In this document: positions 26,385-34,612 of the stretch, piece by piece
Position numbering within the stretch: position 1 is the stretch's first letter
Layout: the number at the start of each line of letters is the position of its first letter
Source of the DNA: Chloroflexota bacterium
Lineage (GTDB): Bacteria > Chloroflexota > UBA11872
NCBI GenBank assembly: GCA_022824865.1
Contig: JAJDZD010000046.1
Location: forward strand, 1 to 64,000
Reading direction: 5' to 3'
Length of the DNA: 64,000 bases
The notes under the pieces: model-generated
What the model was told of the DNA's origin: nothing
Databases searched by the model: none
What the model saw: the letters and a program-made list of their open reading frames with translations, nothing else
Program-made: the position numbers and the translations under genes

Positions 26385-26543
26385 CGCCGTGATCGATTCC
26401 AGCCCACCCAAGCCACCCCGTTCTCCGAACTTCCCGAGCTCCTCTCCCCTTCCCCGTCCCCTCCGTCTCACCTCTCGCTCCTCTCAGCTCACTCCTTCTC
26501 CCCGTGCTAACGTCCCCCTTCGCCGCCACACTCCCTCCCCGCC

Positions 26544-27443
26544 ATGCCCCCCCAACGCCTCCGCATCCCCACCCACCACGTCATCTACGCCTTCGACCCC
26601 ACCACGCCCCCCATCGCCCACGTCATCCCACCCGCCCACCTCACCGTCGAAGCCCGCGACGCCTACGACCGTGGCTGCAACGACCTCGACATCAACGCCT
26701 ACCTCGCCCGGCGCGTCCCCGGCCGCATGAACCCCGCCACCGGTCCCATCGCCATTCAGGGCGCCCAGCCCGGCGACACCCTCCACGTCCACATCCAGGC
26801 CGTGCGACTCGGCCCCCGCGGCTACGTCGCCACCACCCCCGGCACAGGTCTTCTGGGCGACAGCCCCGTGCCCCGCTCCATCCAGCCCTTCGATGTCCAG
26901 GACCAGACCGTCACCGTCGCCGGCGTGCCCCTTCCCGTCCGCCCCATGGTCGGAACCCTCGGCGTCGCCCCCGCCTCCGGCGCCATCGAAGCCCTCAGCC
27001 TCGGCATCCACGGCGGCAACCTCGACTTCAACGACATCACCGCCGGCACCACCGTCCACCTCCCCGTCTGGGCCCCCGACGCCTTATTCGCTATCGGCGA
27101 CGTCCACGCCACCATGGGCGACGGCGAAGCCCACTCCGGCGTCAACATCGACGCCGAAATCGACCTCCACCTCACACTCACCCCCGCCCAACATCTCGAC
27201 TGGCCCTGGTTCGAGAACGCCACCCACGTCATGACCGTCGGCGTCCACGACGACCTCACCCAGGCCCTCCGCATCGCCCAGCACGCCATGGAAACCCGCC
27301 TCATCGACCAACTGGATATCTCCGCAGAAACCGCCCGCGCCTTAAGCGGCGCCGCCATGGACCTCCGCCTCGGCCAGGCCGGCGGCTACGGCGTCCCCGT
27401 CAGCGCCTACGCCACCTTCCCCAAATCCGGCCTCCCCGCGTAA
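26544..27443 (+). CDS. Acetamidase/formamidase family amidohydrolase
   Basis: A 299-residue member of the FmdA/AmdA family, which releases ammonia from formamide, acetamide or related short amides. Family landmarks: PMVGTLGVAP, LGIHGGNLDFNDITAG and AIGDVHATMGDGE, which holds metal-binding Asp and His. The smaller size matches bacterial short forms. It stands alone, flanked by repeat-rich gaps. Confidence 0.9.
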   Translation: MPPQRLRIPTHHVIYAFDPTTPPIAHVIPPAHLTVEARDAYDRGCNDLDINAYLARRVPGRMNPATGPIAIQGAQPGDTLHVHIQAVRLGPRGYVATTPGTGLLGDSPVPRSIQPFDVQDQTVTVAGVPLPVRPMVGTLGVAPASGAIEALSLGIHGGNLDFNDITAGTTVHLPVWAPDALFAIGDVHATMGDGEAHSGVNIDAEIDLHLTLTPAQHLDWPWFENATHVMTVGVHDDLTQALRIAQHAMETRLIDQLDISAETARALSGAAMDLRLGQAGGYGVPVSAYATFPKSGLPA

Positions 27444-27449
27444 CCTCCA

Positions 27450-27653
27450 ATGGACGCTCCCAAGGGCGACGAAATCATCGTGACCGACCAGCCACCAGCC
27501 GACGACACCCCCGAGGCCGAGGACGACGCCCTGGCCAACGCCATCACCCACGGCCTCGCCACCAAGCACGCAGTCTTCGACGCGCTGCACGCCCCGATTT
27601 CCGAGCCTTCTCGTAGACCGCGTCGCGATCCATCCGTTTCCACTCCCACCTAA
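27450..27653 (+). CDS. Possible small acidic protein
   Basis: A 67-codon frame beginning six bases after the acetamidase stop. The first ~50 residues are acidic (DEIIVTDQPPADDTPEAEDD) and end in a helix-like ALANAITHGLATKHAVFDAL. No family recognised; the last part is low complexity. It may be real by position and early codon use, or chance. Confidence 0.3.
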   Translation: MDAPKGDEIIVTDQPPADDTPEAEDDALANAITHGLATKHAVFDALHAPISEPSRRPRRDPSVSTPT

Positions 27654-28051
27654 TCCCACCGCCCCATACCACCGCTGCTCCTCATCACCTGAATTGCGGG
27701 GCCGCCGCTCTTACCCTCTCCATTGAGGGAGAGGGCAGGGTGAGGGTGGCTGCCACCCCCACCACCCGCGCAAAGTCAGCAGCAACCAACGCGCCCGTCG
27801 TCACCTCCTAATCCATCTCTCGCTGCGCGAGGATCGGCGTCAGGGATCTTCCGCGCTACGACCCTGCCAGCTCCAGATCCGTTCGTGGTGACACGGGCCG
27901 CCGTCCCCGGCGCCCAGTGTCGAACCACACCTTCCAGCACCCAACCCACCCAGACGATTCCCCTCGTCGCGCCTCTCACTACTCTCCCCTCTTCCCTCTC
28001 CCTTCACTTCCCACTACCATCCCCTCATTCACCCCGCAGCCCCAATACCAC
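27654..28051. other. Intergenic stretch with repeats
   Basis: 398 bp holding one A-type hairpin repeat (CCTCTCCATTGAGGGAGAGG around 27714-27735, then GCAGGGTGAGGGTGGCTGCC) and one GTTCGTGG...CGAACCAC repeat (27881-27928). No gene is convincing here. Confidence 0.7.
27881..27928. repeat. Structured dispersed repeat, copy 3
   Basis: Starts GTTCGTGGTGACAC and ends TCGAACCAC. The inner stem here is GGGC with GCCC, shorter than in other copies. Outer arms GTTCG/CGAAC are kept. Confidence 0.75.
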
Positions 28052-28822
28052 ATGCACACCAACCAGGCCAAGGCCAAAATGGCCCGCGGCGAACCCGCCA
28101 TCGGCATCAGCTGCGGCCTCGCCTCCCCCGTCTCCACCGAAATCTGCGCCCGCCTCGGCTACGACTGGGTCATGCTCGAACAGCAACACTGGGTCTGGGA
28201 CTGGTCCTTGTTCCAGCACGGCCTCATATCCATCGTCGCCGGCGGCTCCGTGCCCTTTGCCCGCGTCTCCCGCAACAACGTCACCGAAATCGGCCAGGCC
28301 CTCGATGCCGGCATGCTCGGCATCGTCGTCCCCATGGTCCATACGGCTGAAGACGCCCGCCGCGCCGGCGAAGCCGTGCGTTACCCGCCCCGCGGTGTAC
28401 GTTCCCTCGGCGCCACCCACGCCCAGCGCTACGGCCCCGACTACATGGACTGGGCCGACGACCAGATCCTCATGATGGTCCAGATCGAATCCGCCCAGGC
28501 CGTCGCCAACAGTGAAGCCATCCTCGCCGAACCCACCGTCGATGGCTGCTGGATCGGCCCCGCCGACATGGGCCGCTCCATGCAGCTCGAGCCGGAAGTC
28601 GCCGGCACCGACGCCGAAGCCGCCTACGCCAAAGTCGTCCAGGCTGCCAAGGACACCGGCAAATTCGCCGGCATGTCCTGTGGTGATGGCGAGGAAGCCG
28701 CCCAGCGCATCCGCCAGGGCATGCTCTTCGTCAGCTGCGGCAACGACTCCAAATGGATCCGCCGCCTCGGCGCCCAAGACCTAGCCACCGCCCGCGCCGC
28801 CCAGGTCCCCGTCGGGTCTTGA
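28052..28822 (+). CDS. HpcH/HpaI aldolase/citrate lyase family protein
   Basis: A 256-residue metal-dependent class II aldolase-like TIM barrel that would cleave 4-hydroxy-2-oxo acids to pyruvate or a related 2-oxo acid plus aldehyde. Likely catalytic His46 (LEQQHW) and Arg71 (ARVSRNN) are present, as are the metal ligands Glu in MMVQIESAQA and Asp in IGPADMGRSM. The usual D-x-E-H is here E-Q-Q-H. ATG 28052 matches the family start (NQAKAKMARGEPAIG). Monocistronic in a repeat-rich region. Confidence 0.9.
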   Translation: MHTNQAKAKMARGEPAIGISCGLASPVSTEICARLGYDWVMLEQQHWVWDWSLFQHGLISIVAGGSVPFARVSRNNVTEIGQALDAGMLGIVVPMVHTAEDARRAGEAVRYPPRGVRSLGATHAQRYGPDYMDWADDQILMMVQIESAQAVANSEAILAEPTVDGCWIGPADMGRSMQLEPEVAGTDAEAAYAKVVQAAKDTGKFAGMSCGDGEEAAQRIRQGMLFVSCGNDSKWIRRLGAQDLATARAAQVPVGS

Positions 28823-28922
28823 CGCAGGGGTAAGGAGTCTTCGTCTGTTCCCTCTCCTGGGGGAGAGGGTCAGGGTGAGGGGTCTTCCGGTCGAGGTGCC
28901 CAGCCCACAGCACCCGCCTCCC

Positions 28923-28971
28923 GTTCGTGGTGAGCCGGTTCGGAGTCCGTCGGAGAACCGTGTCGAACCAC
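28923..28971. repeat. Structured dispersed repeat, copy 4
   Basis: GTTCGTGGTGAGCC, inner stem GGTTC with GAACC, ending GTCGAACCAC. Almost identical to the copy at 29923-29971. Confidence 0.8.
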
Positions 28972-29021
28972 ACCCCCGGATGCATCAACCACCCCGGCGT
29001 CCCCGGCCCAATCTCGCGTAG

Positions 29022-29042
29022 GGGTGGGTCTGTGACCCACCC
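29022..29042. repeat. GGGTGGGTC/GACCCACCC hairpin repeat
   Basis: A perfect 9-bp stem with loop TGT. A related hairpin at 37348-37366 reads GGCGGGTC/GACCCGCC, where a T-A pair has become C-G on both sides. A lone right arm follows the DUF5615 gene at about 29880-29895. Confidence 0.7.
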
Positions 29043-29067
29043 GTCTTCCGAGCAACCACCCACCCCC

Positions 29068-29116
29068 GTTCGCGGTGAGCCGGCCCGAAGTCTTTCGCAG
29101 GCCCGTGTCGAACCAC
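29068..29116. repeat. Structured dispersed repeat, copy 5
   Basis: GTTCGCGGTGAGCC ... GTCGAACCAC. The inner arms are GGCCC and GGCCC, which pair at four of five positions, so this copy carries a mismatch. Confidence 0.75.
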
Positions 29117-29141
29117 CCCCAGCCGCATCAACCACCCCTCT

Positions 29142-29171
29142 GTCATCCCGGCGTCCGCGGCCGGGACCCAG
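29142..29171. repeat. TCCCGGC/GCCGGGA hairpin repeat, second copy
   Basis: Same as 26355-26384 except for one loop base. Confidence 0.75.
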
Positions 29172-29222
29172 CAGCAACCAACCATCAGACCCCACCCAAG
29201 CCATCCCTTGCACCCAGCCTGA

Positions 29223-29519
<297 letters not shown>

Positions 29520-29528
29520 GAATCCCCT

Positions 29529-29882
29529 ATGCGTTTCAAGCTGGACGAGAATCTGCCGCGGCAGCTACAGCGTCTGCTTACGGAATCCGGCCACGATGCC
29601 GTCACGGTCCTTGAACAGGAAATGGGTGGCGCCACGGATTCGGAAGTCGCCTCGGCCTGCCATCGCGAAGAACGCGTGCTGCTCACACAGGATGTGGATT
29701 TCGCCGATATCAGGATGTATCCGCCAGGAGACTATCCCGGCATCGTGGTCTTTCGGCTGCCCAGCCAATCGCGGAACGACCTCCTGGAGATCGGGACCAT
29801 GCTGCTTGAATCGCTGGTCAGGTCATCACCCAACCGTCAACTCTGGATCGTCGAAGAATCGCGCATCCGTATCAGGGACTGA
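29529..29882 (+). CDS. DUF5615 PIN-like toxin
   Basis: A 117-residue PIN-like protein: MRFKLDENLPRQLQRLL (first Asp of the PIN core), GGATDSEVASACHREERVL, LLTQDVDFADI (second acidic cluster) and PGIVVFRLPSQ. DUF5615/DUF433 pairs are proposed toxin-antitoxin modules. Activity not proven for this family member. Confidence 0.9.
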   Translation: MRFKLDENLPRQLQRLLTESGHDAVTVLEQEMGGATDSEVASACHREERVLLTQDVDFADIRMYPPGDYPGIVVFRLPSQSRNDLLEIGTMLLESLVRSSPNRQLWIVEESRIRIRD

Positions 29883-29922
29883 CCCACCCGTCTTCCCAAC
29901 AATCACCACCCGCACCCCACCC

Positions 29923-29971
29923 GTTTGTGGTGAGCCGGTTCGGAGTCCGTCGGAGAACCGTGTCGAACCAC
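29923..29971. repeat. Structured dispersed repeat, copy 6
   Basis: GTTTGTGGTGAGCC, inner stem GGTTC/GAACC, ending GTCGAACCAC; one base from copy 4. Confidence 0.8.
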
Positions 29972-30048
29972 ACCCCCTAGCAACCAACCCTCTCAGCCGA
30001 TCCTCTCTCACCGCTCACGACTCTCAGCTCACTCCTTCCTCACCCCCC

Positions 30049-30097
30049 GTTCGTCATGAGCCGGGCCAGATTCTCTCGCAGGCCCGCACCGAACCAC
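30049..30097. repeat. Structured dispersed repeat, copy 7
   Basis: GTTCGTCATGAGCC, inner stem GGGCC/GGCCC, ending ACCGAACCAC. The most diverged copy, yet both stems are kept. Confidence 0.7.
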
Positions 30098-30288
30098 ACC
30101 CCCCACCACCGGCGCCCCGACACACCTGCCGTCGGCGCCATCCTTTCCCTCTCCCTTGAGGGAGAGGGCAGGGTGAGGGTGGCTGCCAGCCCCAGCACCC
30201 AAGTTCCCGTAAAGGCACCCACGCTCGCTCAACCCGCCTCTTCGTCCCTCGCCCTTCAGGGCCTCCCGACCAAAGTCAAAGCGGCCAC

Positions 30289-30669
30289 CTACTCCAGCTC
30301 CGTGTGACAGGCCAGCCAGATCGCCTCCGCGACCGCATCAAACTCCATCAAGACCTCATGATTCGTAAATCGCACCACCCGAATCCCCTGCCGGCGCAGC
30401 GACTCGGTCCGCGCGGCATCCCCAGCGAGCCCGTCCGCTTCCAGGTGCTGCCGTCCATCCACCTCGATCGCCAGCCGCAGTTCGGGGCAATAGAAATCAA
30501 GAACGTAGCGTCCCAGCGGGTGCTGCCGGCGAAACTTCACGTCCAGGTTTCGGTTGCGAACAAGCCACCAAATCTTGGTCTCCGCGTCCGACTGCCGACC
30601 ACGCATCGCCCGCGCCAGCGCCCGAAGGCGCGGCGGAACCCGCCGCAGCCGCTGATCAGCCGACGTCAT
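30289..30669 (-). CDS. DUF559 domain endonuclease-like protein
   Basis: A 126-residue protein of the DUF559/Vsr-like PD-(D/E)XK group: AMRGRQSDAETKIWWLVRN, then FRRQHPLGRYVLDFYCPELR and LAIEVDGRQH, giving the core D...E-x-D arrangement. TESLRRQGIRVVRFTNHEVL is the usual C-terminal part. These small nuclease-like proteins are common orphans of unknown role, perhaps in repair or mobile DNA. Confidence 0.9.
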   Translation of the reverse strand: MTSADQRLRRVPPRLRALARAMRGRQSDAETKIWWLVRNRNLDVKFRRQHPLGRYVLDFYCPELRLAIEVDGRQHLEADGLAGDAARTESLRRQGIRVVRFTNHEVLMEFDAVAEAIWLACHTELE

Positions 30670-30724
30670 CGCAAAGCCTCACTCCCTACTAGCCCGTCAC
30701 TTCGCCGCACGTGCGCCCGGCGCC

Positions 30725-31730
30725 ATTCTTACCCTCTCCCTTGAGCGGGAGGCCAGAACCCGCCCCGGACGCGATTCGGAGGTGAGGGTGGCTGCCAGCC
30801 CCACCACCCAGGCCCAAGGGCAGCACCCCACGCCAACCTCACCATCCGCCCATCTCTCCCTCGCCCTCGGGGAAAGGCTCAGGGTCAGGGTCTTCCGGTC
30901 AACGCGTCACACACCAGCACAACACCCCGAAGCACCTGCCTACGCCAGCGCCGCTCTTACCCTCTCCCTTGAGCGAGAGGGCAGGGTGAGGGTGGCTGCC
31001 GGCCCCACCACCCGCGCCAAGCCGCCAGCACCCCCCTAGTCGCCTCTTGTTCCGTCGCCCCGTGGCAGAGGGCTAGGGTGAAGGTCCTCCGCTCGTAGCC
31101 GCCCAAGCACAGCACCAAGCCAGGCCACCACCCCACAGCCCAGGTCGCCGCTCTTTCCCTCGCCCTTGAGGGAGAGGGCAGGGTGAGGGTGGCTGCCAGC
31201 CCCAGCACCCACGCCCGGGGCAACAGCAACCCACCCCCTCCATCAACGCCTCCTCTCCCCTCGCCCCGCGTCAGAGGACTAAGGTTTGGGTCTTCCGCTC
31301 GTGAGCGCCCAAACACAGCACCACGCCAGGCCACCACCTGACAGCCCAGGTCGCCGCTCTTTCCCTCTCCCTTGAGGGAGAGGGCAGGGTGAGGGTGGCT
31401 GCCGGCCCCACCACCCAGGCGCAAGTGCACCACCCACGCCAACCCCACCAACCGCCCATCTTTCCCTCGCCCTCGGGGAAAGGCTCAGGGTCAGGGTCTT
31501 CCGCTCGTCACCGCCCAAACACAGCACCATGCCAAGCCACCACCCCACAGCCCAGGTCGCCGCTCTTTCCCTCGCCCTTGAGAGGGAGAGGGCAGGGTGA
31601 GGGTGGCTGCCGGCCCCACCACCCAGGCGCATGTACACCAACCCCGCCAGCCCCACCAACCGCCCATCTTTCGCTGTGGGAGAAGGCAGGGTAAGAGGCC
31701 CTCAAGGCACCCAACCCCGCCAACACCACC
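30725..31730. repeat. Alternating A/B hairpin repeat array, ~205-bp period
   Basis: A 1-kb gene-free stretch (within 30670-31806) made of two hairpin elements that alternate about every 100 bp. A: CCCTCTCCC-TTGA-GGGAGAGGG followed by CAGGGTGAGGGTGGCTGCC, at about 30732, 30959, 31154, 31363 and 31567. B: CCCTCGCCCTCGGGGAAAGG or relatives, followed by CAGGGTCAGGGTCTTCCG, at about 30865, 31055, 31254, 31465 and 31668. This makes five AB units. The linkers are alike too (CACAGCCCAGGTCGCCGCTC recurs). Isolated copies occur at 27714, 28850 and 30149. No reading frame in it looks coding. Confidence 0.8.
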
Positions 31731-31806
31731 CCGTTCAACCTGCGAGAATGCCCCCGGCCAAACCACCGCCGGCCCACCGCACGATTAGCTCAGGGAGATA
31801 AAACGC

Positions 31807-32805
31807 ATGGCCCAAAAAATCAACGTCGCCATCGTCGGCGCCGGCCGCGGCCGCTCCCAACTCCGCTCCATCCAGGCCCTTCCAGAACTCTTCAACCTCG
31901 TCGCCTGGGTCGACATCAACCTGCCCCTGCTCCACGAACGGATCGACGAAGCCGGTATTTCGAAGGACCTGGCCTCAGGCGACCTCCAGGAAACCATGCA
32001 AGAACGCGATGTCGACGCCGTCGTCGTCGCCACCTGGGCCCGCACCCACGAACTCCTCGTCGGCCAGGCCCTCGATGCCGGCAAACACGTCCTCGTCGAA
32101 AAGCCCTACACCCTCACCCTGCCCGCCGCCAAAACCCTGCAGGACAAAGCCGACGCAGCCGGCCTCAAAGTCGTCGTCAACCAGCAATGGCGCTACATGC
32201 CCGGCCAGCGCACCATGCGGCGCCTAATCGCCGAACGCGTCCACGGCGAACCCCAGGTCGGCCACATGGTCACCTACAAACCCCGCGGCGGTGAGTACCC
32301 CGACTCCGAGCACTCCCAGCTCTGGCAGATGACCGTCCACGAAATCGACTCCGTCATCTCCATGATGGGCCAACCCATCGTTGCAGTCGCCGGCCACAGC
32401 TTCCGCCCGCCCGCCACCACCTGGCGCCGCGAATCCACCGCCACCGCCGAACTCACGTTCCAGAGCGGCGCCCGCGTCGCCATGGTCTCCACCTCCGATT
32501 CCCGCCAGGGCTCGCACGAGTTCCGCATCGAATGCAGCAAGGACGCCCTCGTCTACCGCAACACCCACGGATTTGGCGGCGTGGAAGAAGTCCTTGCCGG
32601 CTCCGGTGAACTCGAGAGCGTGCCCATCGACGGCGGCGACGAACGCCCACCCCTCGACGTCATTGTTATGAAGAGCTGGGGCACCTGGATCAACGGCGGC
32701 CCCGAACCCGAAACCAGCGGCCCCCAAAACCTCCAAATCATCGGCGCCCTCGACGCCCTCCTCCAATCCACCCTCTCCGGCCAAACCGAACCCGTGGACC
32801 TCTGA
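31807..32805 (+). CDS. Gfo/Idh/MocA family dehydrogenase
   Basis: A 332-residue oxidoreductase with NVAIVGAGRGRSQ at the nucleotide-binding loop, VLVEKPYTLTLP (EKP motif with catalytic Lys) and QMTVHEIDSVISMMG in the C-terminal domain with the conserved His. ATG 31807 follows the sequence AGGGAGAT. Monocistronic between the repeat array and the AT-rich island. Confidence 0.9.
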   Translation: MAQKINVAIVGAGRGRSQLRSIQALPELFNLVAWVDINLPLLHERIDEAGISKDLASGDLQETMQERDVDAVVVATWARTHELLVGQALDAGKHVLVEKPYTLTLPAAKTLQDKADAAGLKVVVNQQWRYMPGQRTMRRLIAERVHGEPQVGHMVTYKPRGGEYPDSEHSQLWQMTVHEIDSVISMMGQPIVAVAGHSFRPPATTWRRESTATAELTFQSGARVAMVSTSDSRQGSHEFRIECSKDALVYRNTHGFGGVEEVLAGSGELESVPIDGGDERPPLDVIVMKSWGTWINGGPEPETSGPQNLQIIGALDALLQSTLSGQTEPVDL

Positions 32806-32981
32806 CACCACCTCTCCTGCCCAACGCCTCAGCCTAAGTTCGTTCAGTACGGCCTACCGAGGCCTGACGTGAATTTGCAGGTGCCCGACGCTCGTTCGCG
32901 ACCATCGACAGCCCAACTTCGCACATTGCGCCCGCAGAGCATTAACGCAACCAAATTGACCCAGACCGCTTCTGGAGTCAG

Positions 32982-33290
32982 CTACTGAATAAGCCCCGTC
33001 AGCTCGTATTGGCTGCCGGAACCTGCCCCAGAACGACTAACTACACCTGCTTCTCCGAGCGACGACAGACGCCTGTTGAAGGTCCGCCTCACTGAACCCG
33101 GACAGCTAGCGAGAACTTGCTCCCAAAGCGCGCCACCTCTCATGGACCCGTTCTCGGAAAGGGCCTCGATGATTGCGGCGGCGAGCGAGTCCTTTCGCAG
33201 TGAGTCCCCGACTGCCTCAATCTCTCCTCGAAACGCAATCCGCAGAATTGAAGTCTGAACTCTCAATTCGCGGAGGACTTCCTCATCCAT
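32982..33290 (-). CDS. Small winged-helix-like protein, relative of the adjacent HTH proteins
   Basis: A 102-residue protein. The N-terminal helix MDEEVLRELRVQTSILRIAF resembles the coiled leader of the three rightward HTH proteins at 33844-34609. The rest looks like a winged helix: AAAIIEALSENGSMRGGALWE, then RTFNRRLSSLGEAGVVSRS. ATG 33290 is preceded by GGGAGAT; an earlier in-frame start at 33350 is less likely. It is divergent from the HTH-HEPN operon and could be its regulator. No named family. Confidence 0.65.
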   Translation of the reverse strand: MDEEVLRELRVQTSILRIAFRGEIEAVGDSLRKDSLAAAIIEALSENGSMRGGALWEQVLASCPGSVRRTFNRRLSSLGEAGVVSRSGAGSGSQYELTGLIQ

Positions 33291-33460
33291 CTCCCAGGAC
33301 CTCCATAACTCTCTGTCACAAATCCGCCGATCAAGAGCCAGTCTCAACAATACCTGAGCTTGTGGAACACGTCAACAGGTTTGATCAGAGCAGATTTTAG
33401 ATGATTTTCTTGTTTTTTTAGTCAATACGTGTCCTAAATGACTTGATGCGAGAATTTTAA

Positions 33461-33733
33461 TCACCTTTCCTCCAGGCTCTAGGATCCGTCTTCAATCGAC
33501 TTCAGACAGCTGAATCAGCATATGACACTGGAAAACCTCAGAATTCAGCGCCGAAACTGGCATATTCAAGGATGGACATCAACTGGATAGGCCAGTCCCT
33601 TGAACATGTCGATCGCTCATCAATATCCTCGTCACAATATCCTGACATTTCAATATGGCACGAAACAAAGATAGGAGTCTTGAACTGCCAACAACAGGTT
33701 CCAGAGCCGCTGGATTGCAGACTTGACAGTTGA
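33461..33733 (+). pseudogene. Possible gene remnant (91-codon open frame lacking a good start)
   Basis: From just after TAA (33458-33460) to TGA (33731-33733) one plus-strand frame stays open. Its composition looks fairly protein-like, for example FNRLQTAESAYDTGKP, then MDINWIGQSLEHVDRSS and SIWHETKIGVLNC. The first in-frame ATG is only at 33571. The end overlaps the -35 box of the next operon. It may be the tail of a decayed gene or chance openness in AT-rich DNA. Confidence 0.25.
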
Positions 33734-33751
33734 GGACTCATATGATATGAT
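33723..33751 (+). promoter_or_regulatory. Near-consensus sigma-70 promoter of the HTH-HEPN operon
   Basis: TTGACA (33723-33728, perfect -35), 17-bp spacer, TATGAT (33746-33751, five of six -10 matches). Transcription would start near 33758, leaving a ~86-nt leader that ends in AAGGAGG (33834-33840) three bases before ATG 33844. This is the strongest promoter-like sequence in the window. Confidence 0.8.
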
Positions 33752-33843
33752 GGCCTTGAGTGACACCCCTCGATATCGGCAAGTCGGTCGTCATCGGGGA
33801 TCGGCTAGGGAGAATTTGATACGCAGGGCGCGTAAGGAGGACT

Positions 33844-34092
33844 ATGAACGCCGACGAAGAGATTCTCAAGGAGTTACGAATCATCCGATCGCTCCTCGTC
33901 TCGAGAGCGCTTCGCGACCTCAACCAGAAGGAGTCAATCGCTGTCCTGTCGCGTGCCGGTTTGGCGCCCATGGAGATCGCCGACACCCTTGGCACGACAT
34001 CCAATACGGTCCGAGTGGCATTAAGTGCTCTGCGGAAGGAAGGATCGCTTCCGAGAGCAGAGCGACGATCTCGTGGAAGGAGCAACTCATGA
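33844..34092 (+). CDS. Small HTH protein 1 of the HEPN island
   Basis: An 82-residue protein: a short amphipathic leader (EEILKELRIIRSLLVSRALR), then a sigma-70 region-4-like helix-turn-helix (KESIAVLSRAGLAPMEIADT, LGTTSNTVRVALSALRKE), then an Arg/Ser-rich basic tail. It has a perfect AAGGAGG ribosome site and a strong promoter. Its stop overlaps the next start (ATGA). Two more paralogs follow. Probably DNA-binding; possible repressor or antitoxin of the operon. Confidence 0.75.
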   Translation: MNADEEILKELRIIRSLLVSRALRDLNQKESIAVLSRAGLAPMEIADTLGTTSNTVRVALSALRKEGSLPRAERRSRGRSNS

Positions 34093-34364
34093 ACGGGAAC
34101 AACGTAGCCATCACCGATGCGCTTGAGTCGATATCTCAGCAGTTGAACACGGTCATACGCCTTGTCGCCGCTTCTCAGATCGAAGGCCTGAATCAGAAGG
34201 AAACCGTAGAGCATCTCGGGCGGATCGGCCTTGATGCGAGGACGATCTCTGAAATCTCCGGTCACCCAGTCACGTCTGTCGCACCAACGCTCTCCAGACT
34301 CAAGGCATCACGTCGTCCCCGACGATCCCGCCGTCGCACAACGAACCGGGAGGAGCAGGAATGA
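34089..34364 (+). CDS. Small HTH protein 2 of the HEPN island
   Basis: A 91-residue paralog of the preceding protein: leader ALESISQQLNTVIRLVAAS, then GLNQKETVEHLGRIGLDART and ISEISGHPVTSVAPTLSRLK, and a very basic tail (SRRPRRSRRRTTNREEQE). It shares LNQKE(S/T) with protein 1. ATG 34089 overlaps the upstream stop; the frame is open further upstream, through the promoter, which argues against an earlier start. Stop overlaps the third paralog (ATGA). Confidence 0.75.
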   Translation: MNGNNVAITDALESISQQLNTVIRLVAASQIEGLNQKETVEHLGRIGLDARTISEISGHPVTSVAPTLSRLKASRRPRRSRRRTTNREEQE

Positions 34365-34609
34365 ACGAGAAGCAACTCTCCGTAGCATCCATCGAGGAAA
34401 GGCTTGATGAAATCGCGCGGCTTCTTGCTCTGAACATCAAGCGTGATCGGTCACTCCAAGACGCTATTAGCGAATTGGCGTCAGTCGGATTCCGCCCAAC
34501 CAGAATCGCTGAACTCGTTGGTACATCTCCAGGCTATGTCAATGTGGCTGTTAGACGTGCCAAGCAACGATCTAGTGCAGCGAAAGCCCAGCAACAAGAG
34601 GAGAATTAA
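34361..34609 (+). CDS. Small HTH protein 3 of the HEPN island
   Basis: An 82-residue third paralog: IEERLDEIARLLALNIKRD, then LQDAISELASVGFRPTRIAE and LVGTSPGYVNVAVRRAKQRS, with a Gln/Glu tail. It is the most diverged of the three, yet helix spacing is the same. Three nucleotides separate its stop from the HEPN gene start. Confidence 0.75.
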   Translation: MNEKQLSVASIEERLDEIARLLALNIKRDRSLQDAISELASVGFRPTRIAELVGTSPGYVNVAVRRAKQRSSAAKAQQQEEN

Positions 34610-34612
34610 CGC

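Larger units (their letters stand above)
25996..26543. other. Intergenic stretch with hairpin repeats
   Basis: 548 bp between the sigma-70 gene and the acetamidase gene, holding the upstream region of both divergent genes. It contains two copies of the ~49-bp GTTCGTGG...CGAACCAC repeat (26200-26248, 26258-26305) and one TCCCGGC...GCCGGGA hairpin repeat (26355-26384). I see no further gene. Confidence 0.7.
29883..30288. other. Intergenic stretch with repeats
   Basis: 406 bp between the DUF5615 gene and the DUF559 gene end. It contains two GTTCGTGG-type repeats (29923-29971, 30049-30097) and an A-type hairpin (CCCTCTCCCTTGAGGGAGAG around 30149-30170). No gene seen. Confidence 0.7.
33291..33843. 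other. AT-rich intergenic region of the HTH-HEPN island
   Basis: 553 bp, visibly AT-richer than the window average, with a T7 run near 33413-33419. It includes an open frame without a start (33461-33733) and the strong promoter at 33723-33751. Upstream control for both divergent units must lie here. Confidence 0.7.

Noticed and set aside
30725-31730. CRISPR array
   Set aside because: Repeats are ~100 bp apart with repeated (not unique) linkers and no cas genes are present; this is a hairpin repeat array.
33538-33741. Minus-strand 67-codon frame in the island upstream region
   Set aside because: It would begin inside the strong promoter and has no protein-like features; the plus-strand frame there is somewhat better.
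33723-34088. Upstream extension of small HTH protein 2
   Set aside because: It would start on the TTG of the -35 box and run through the leader and the first HTH gene; the ATGA overlap at 34089 is a far better start.
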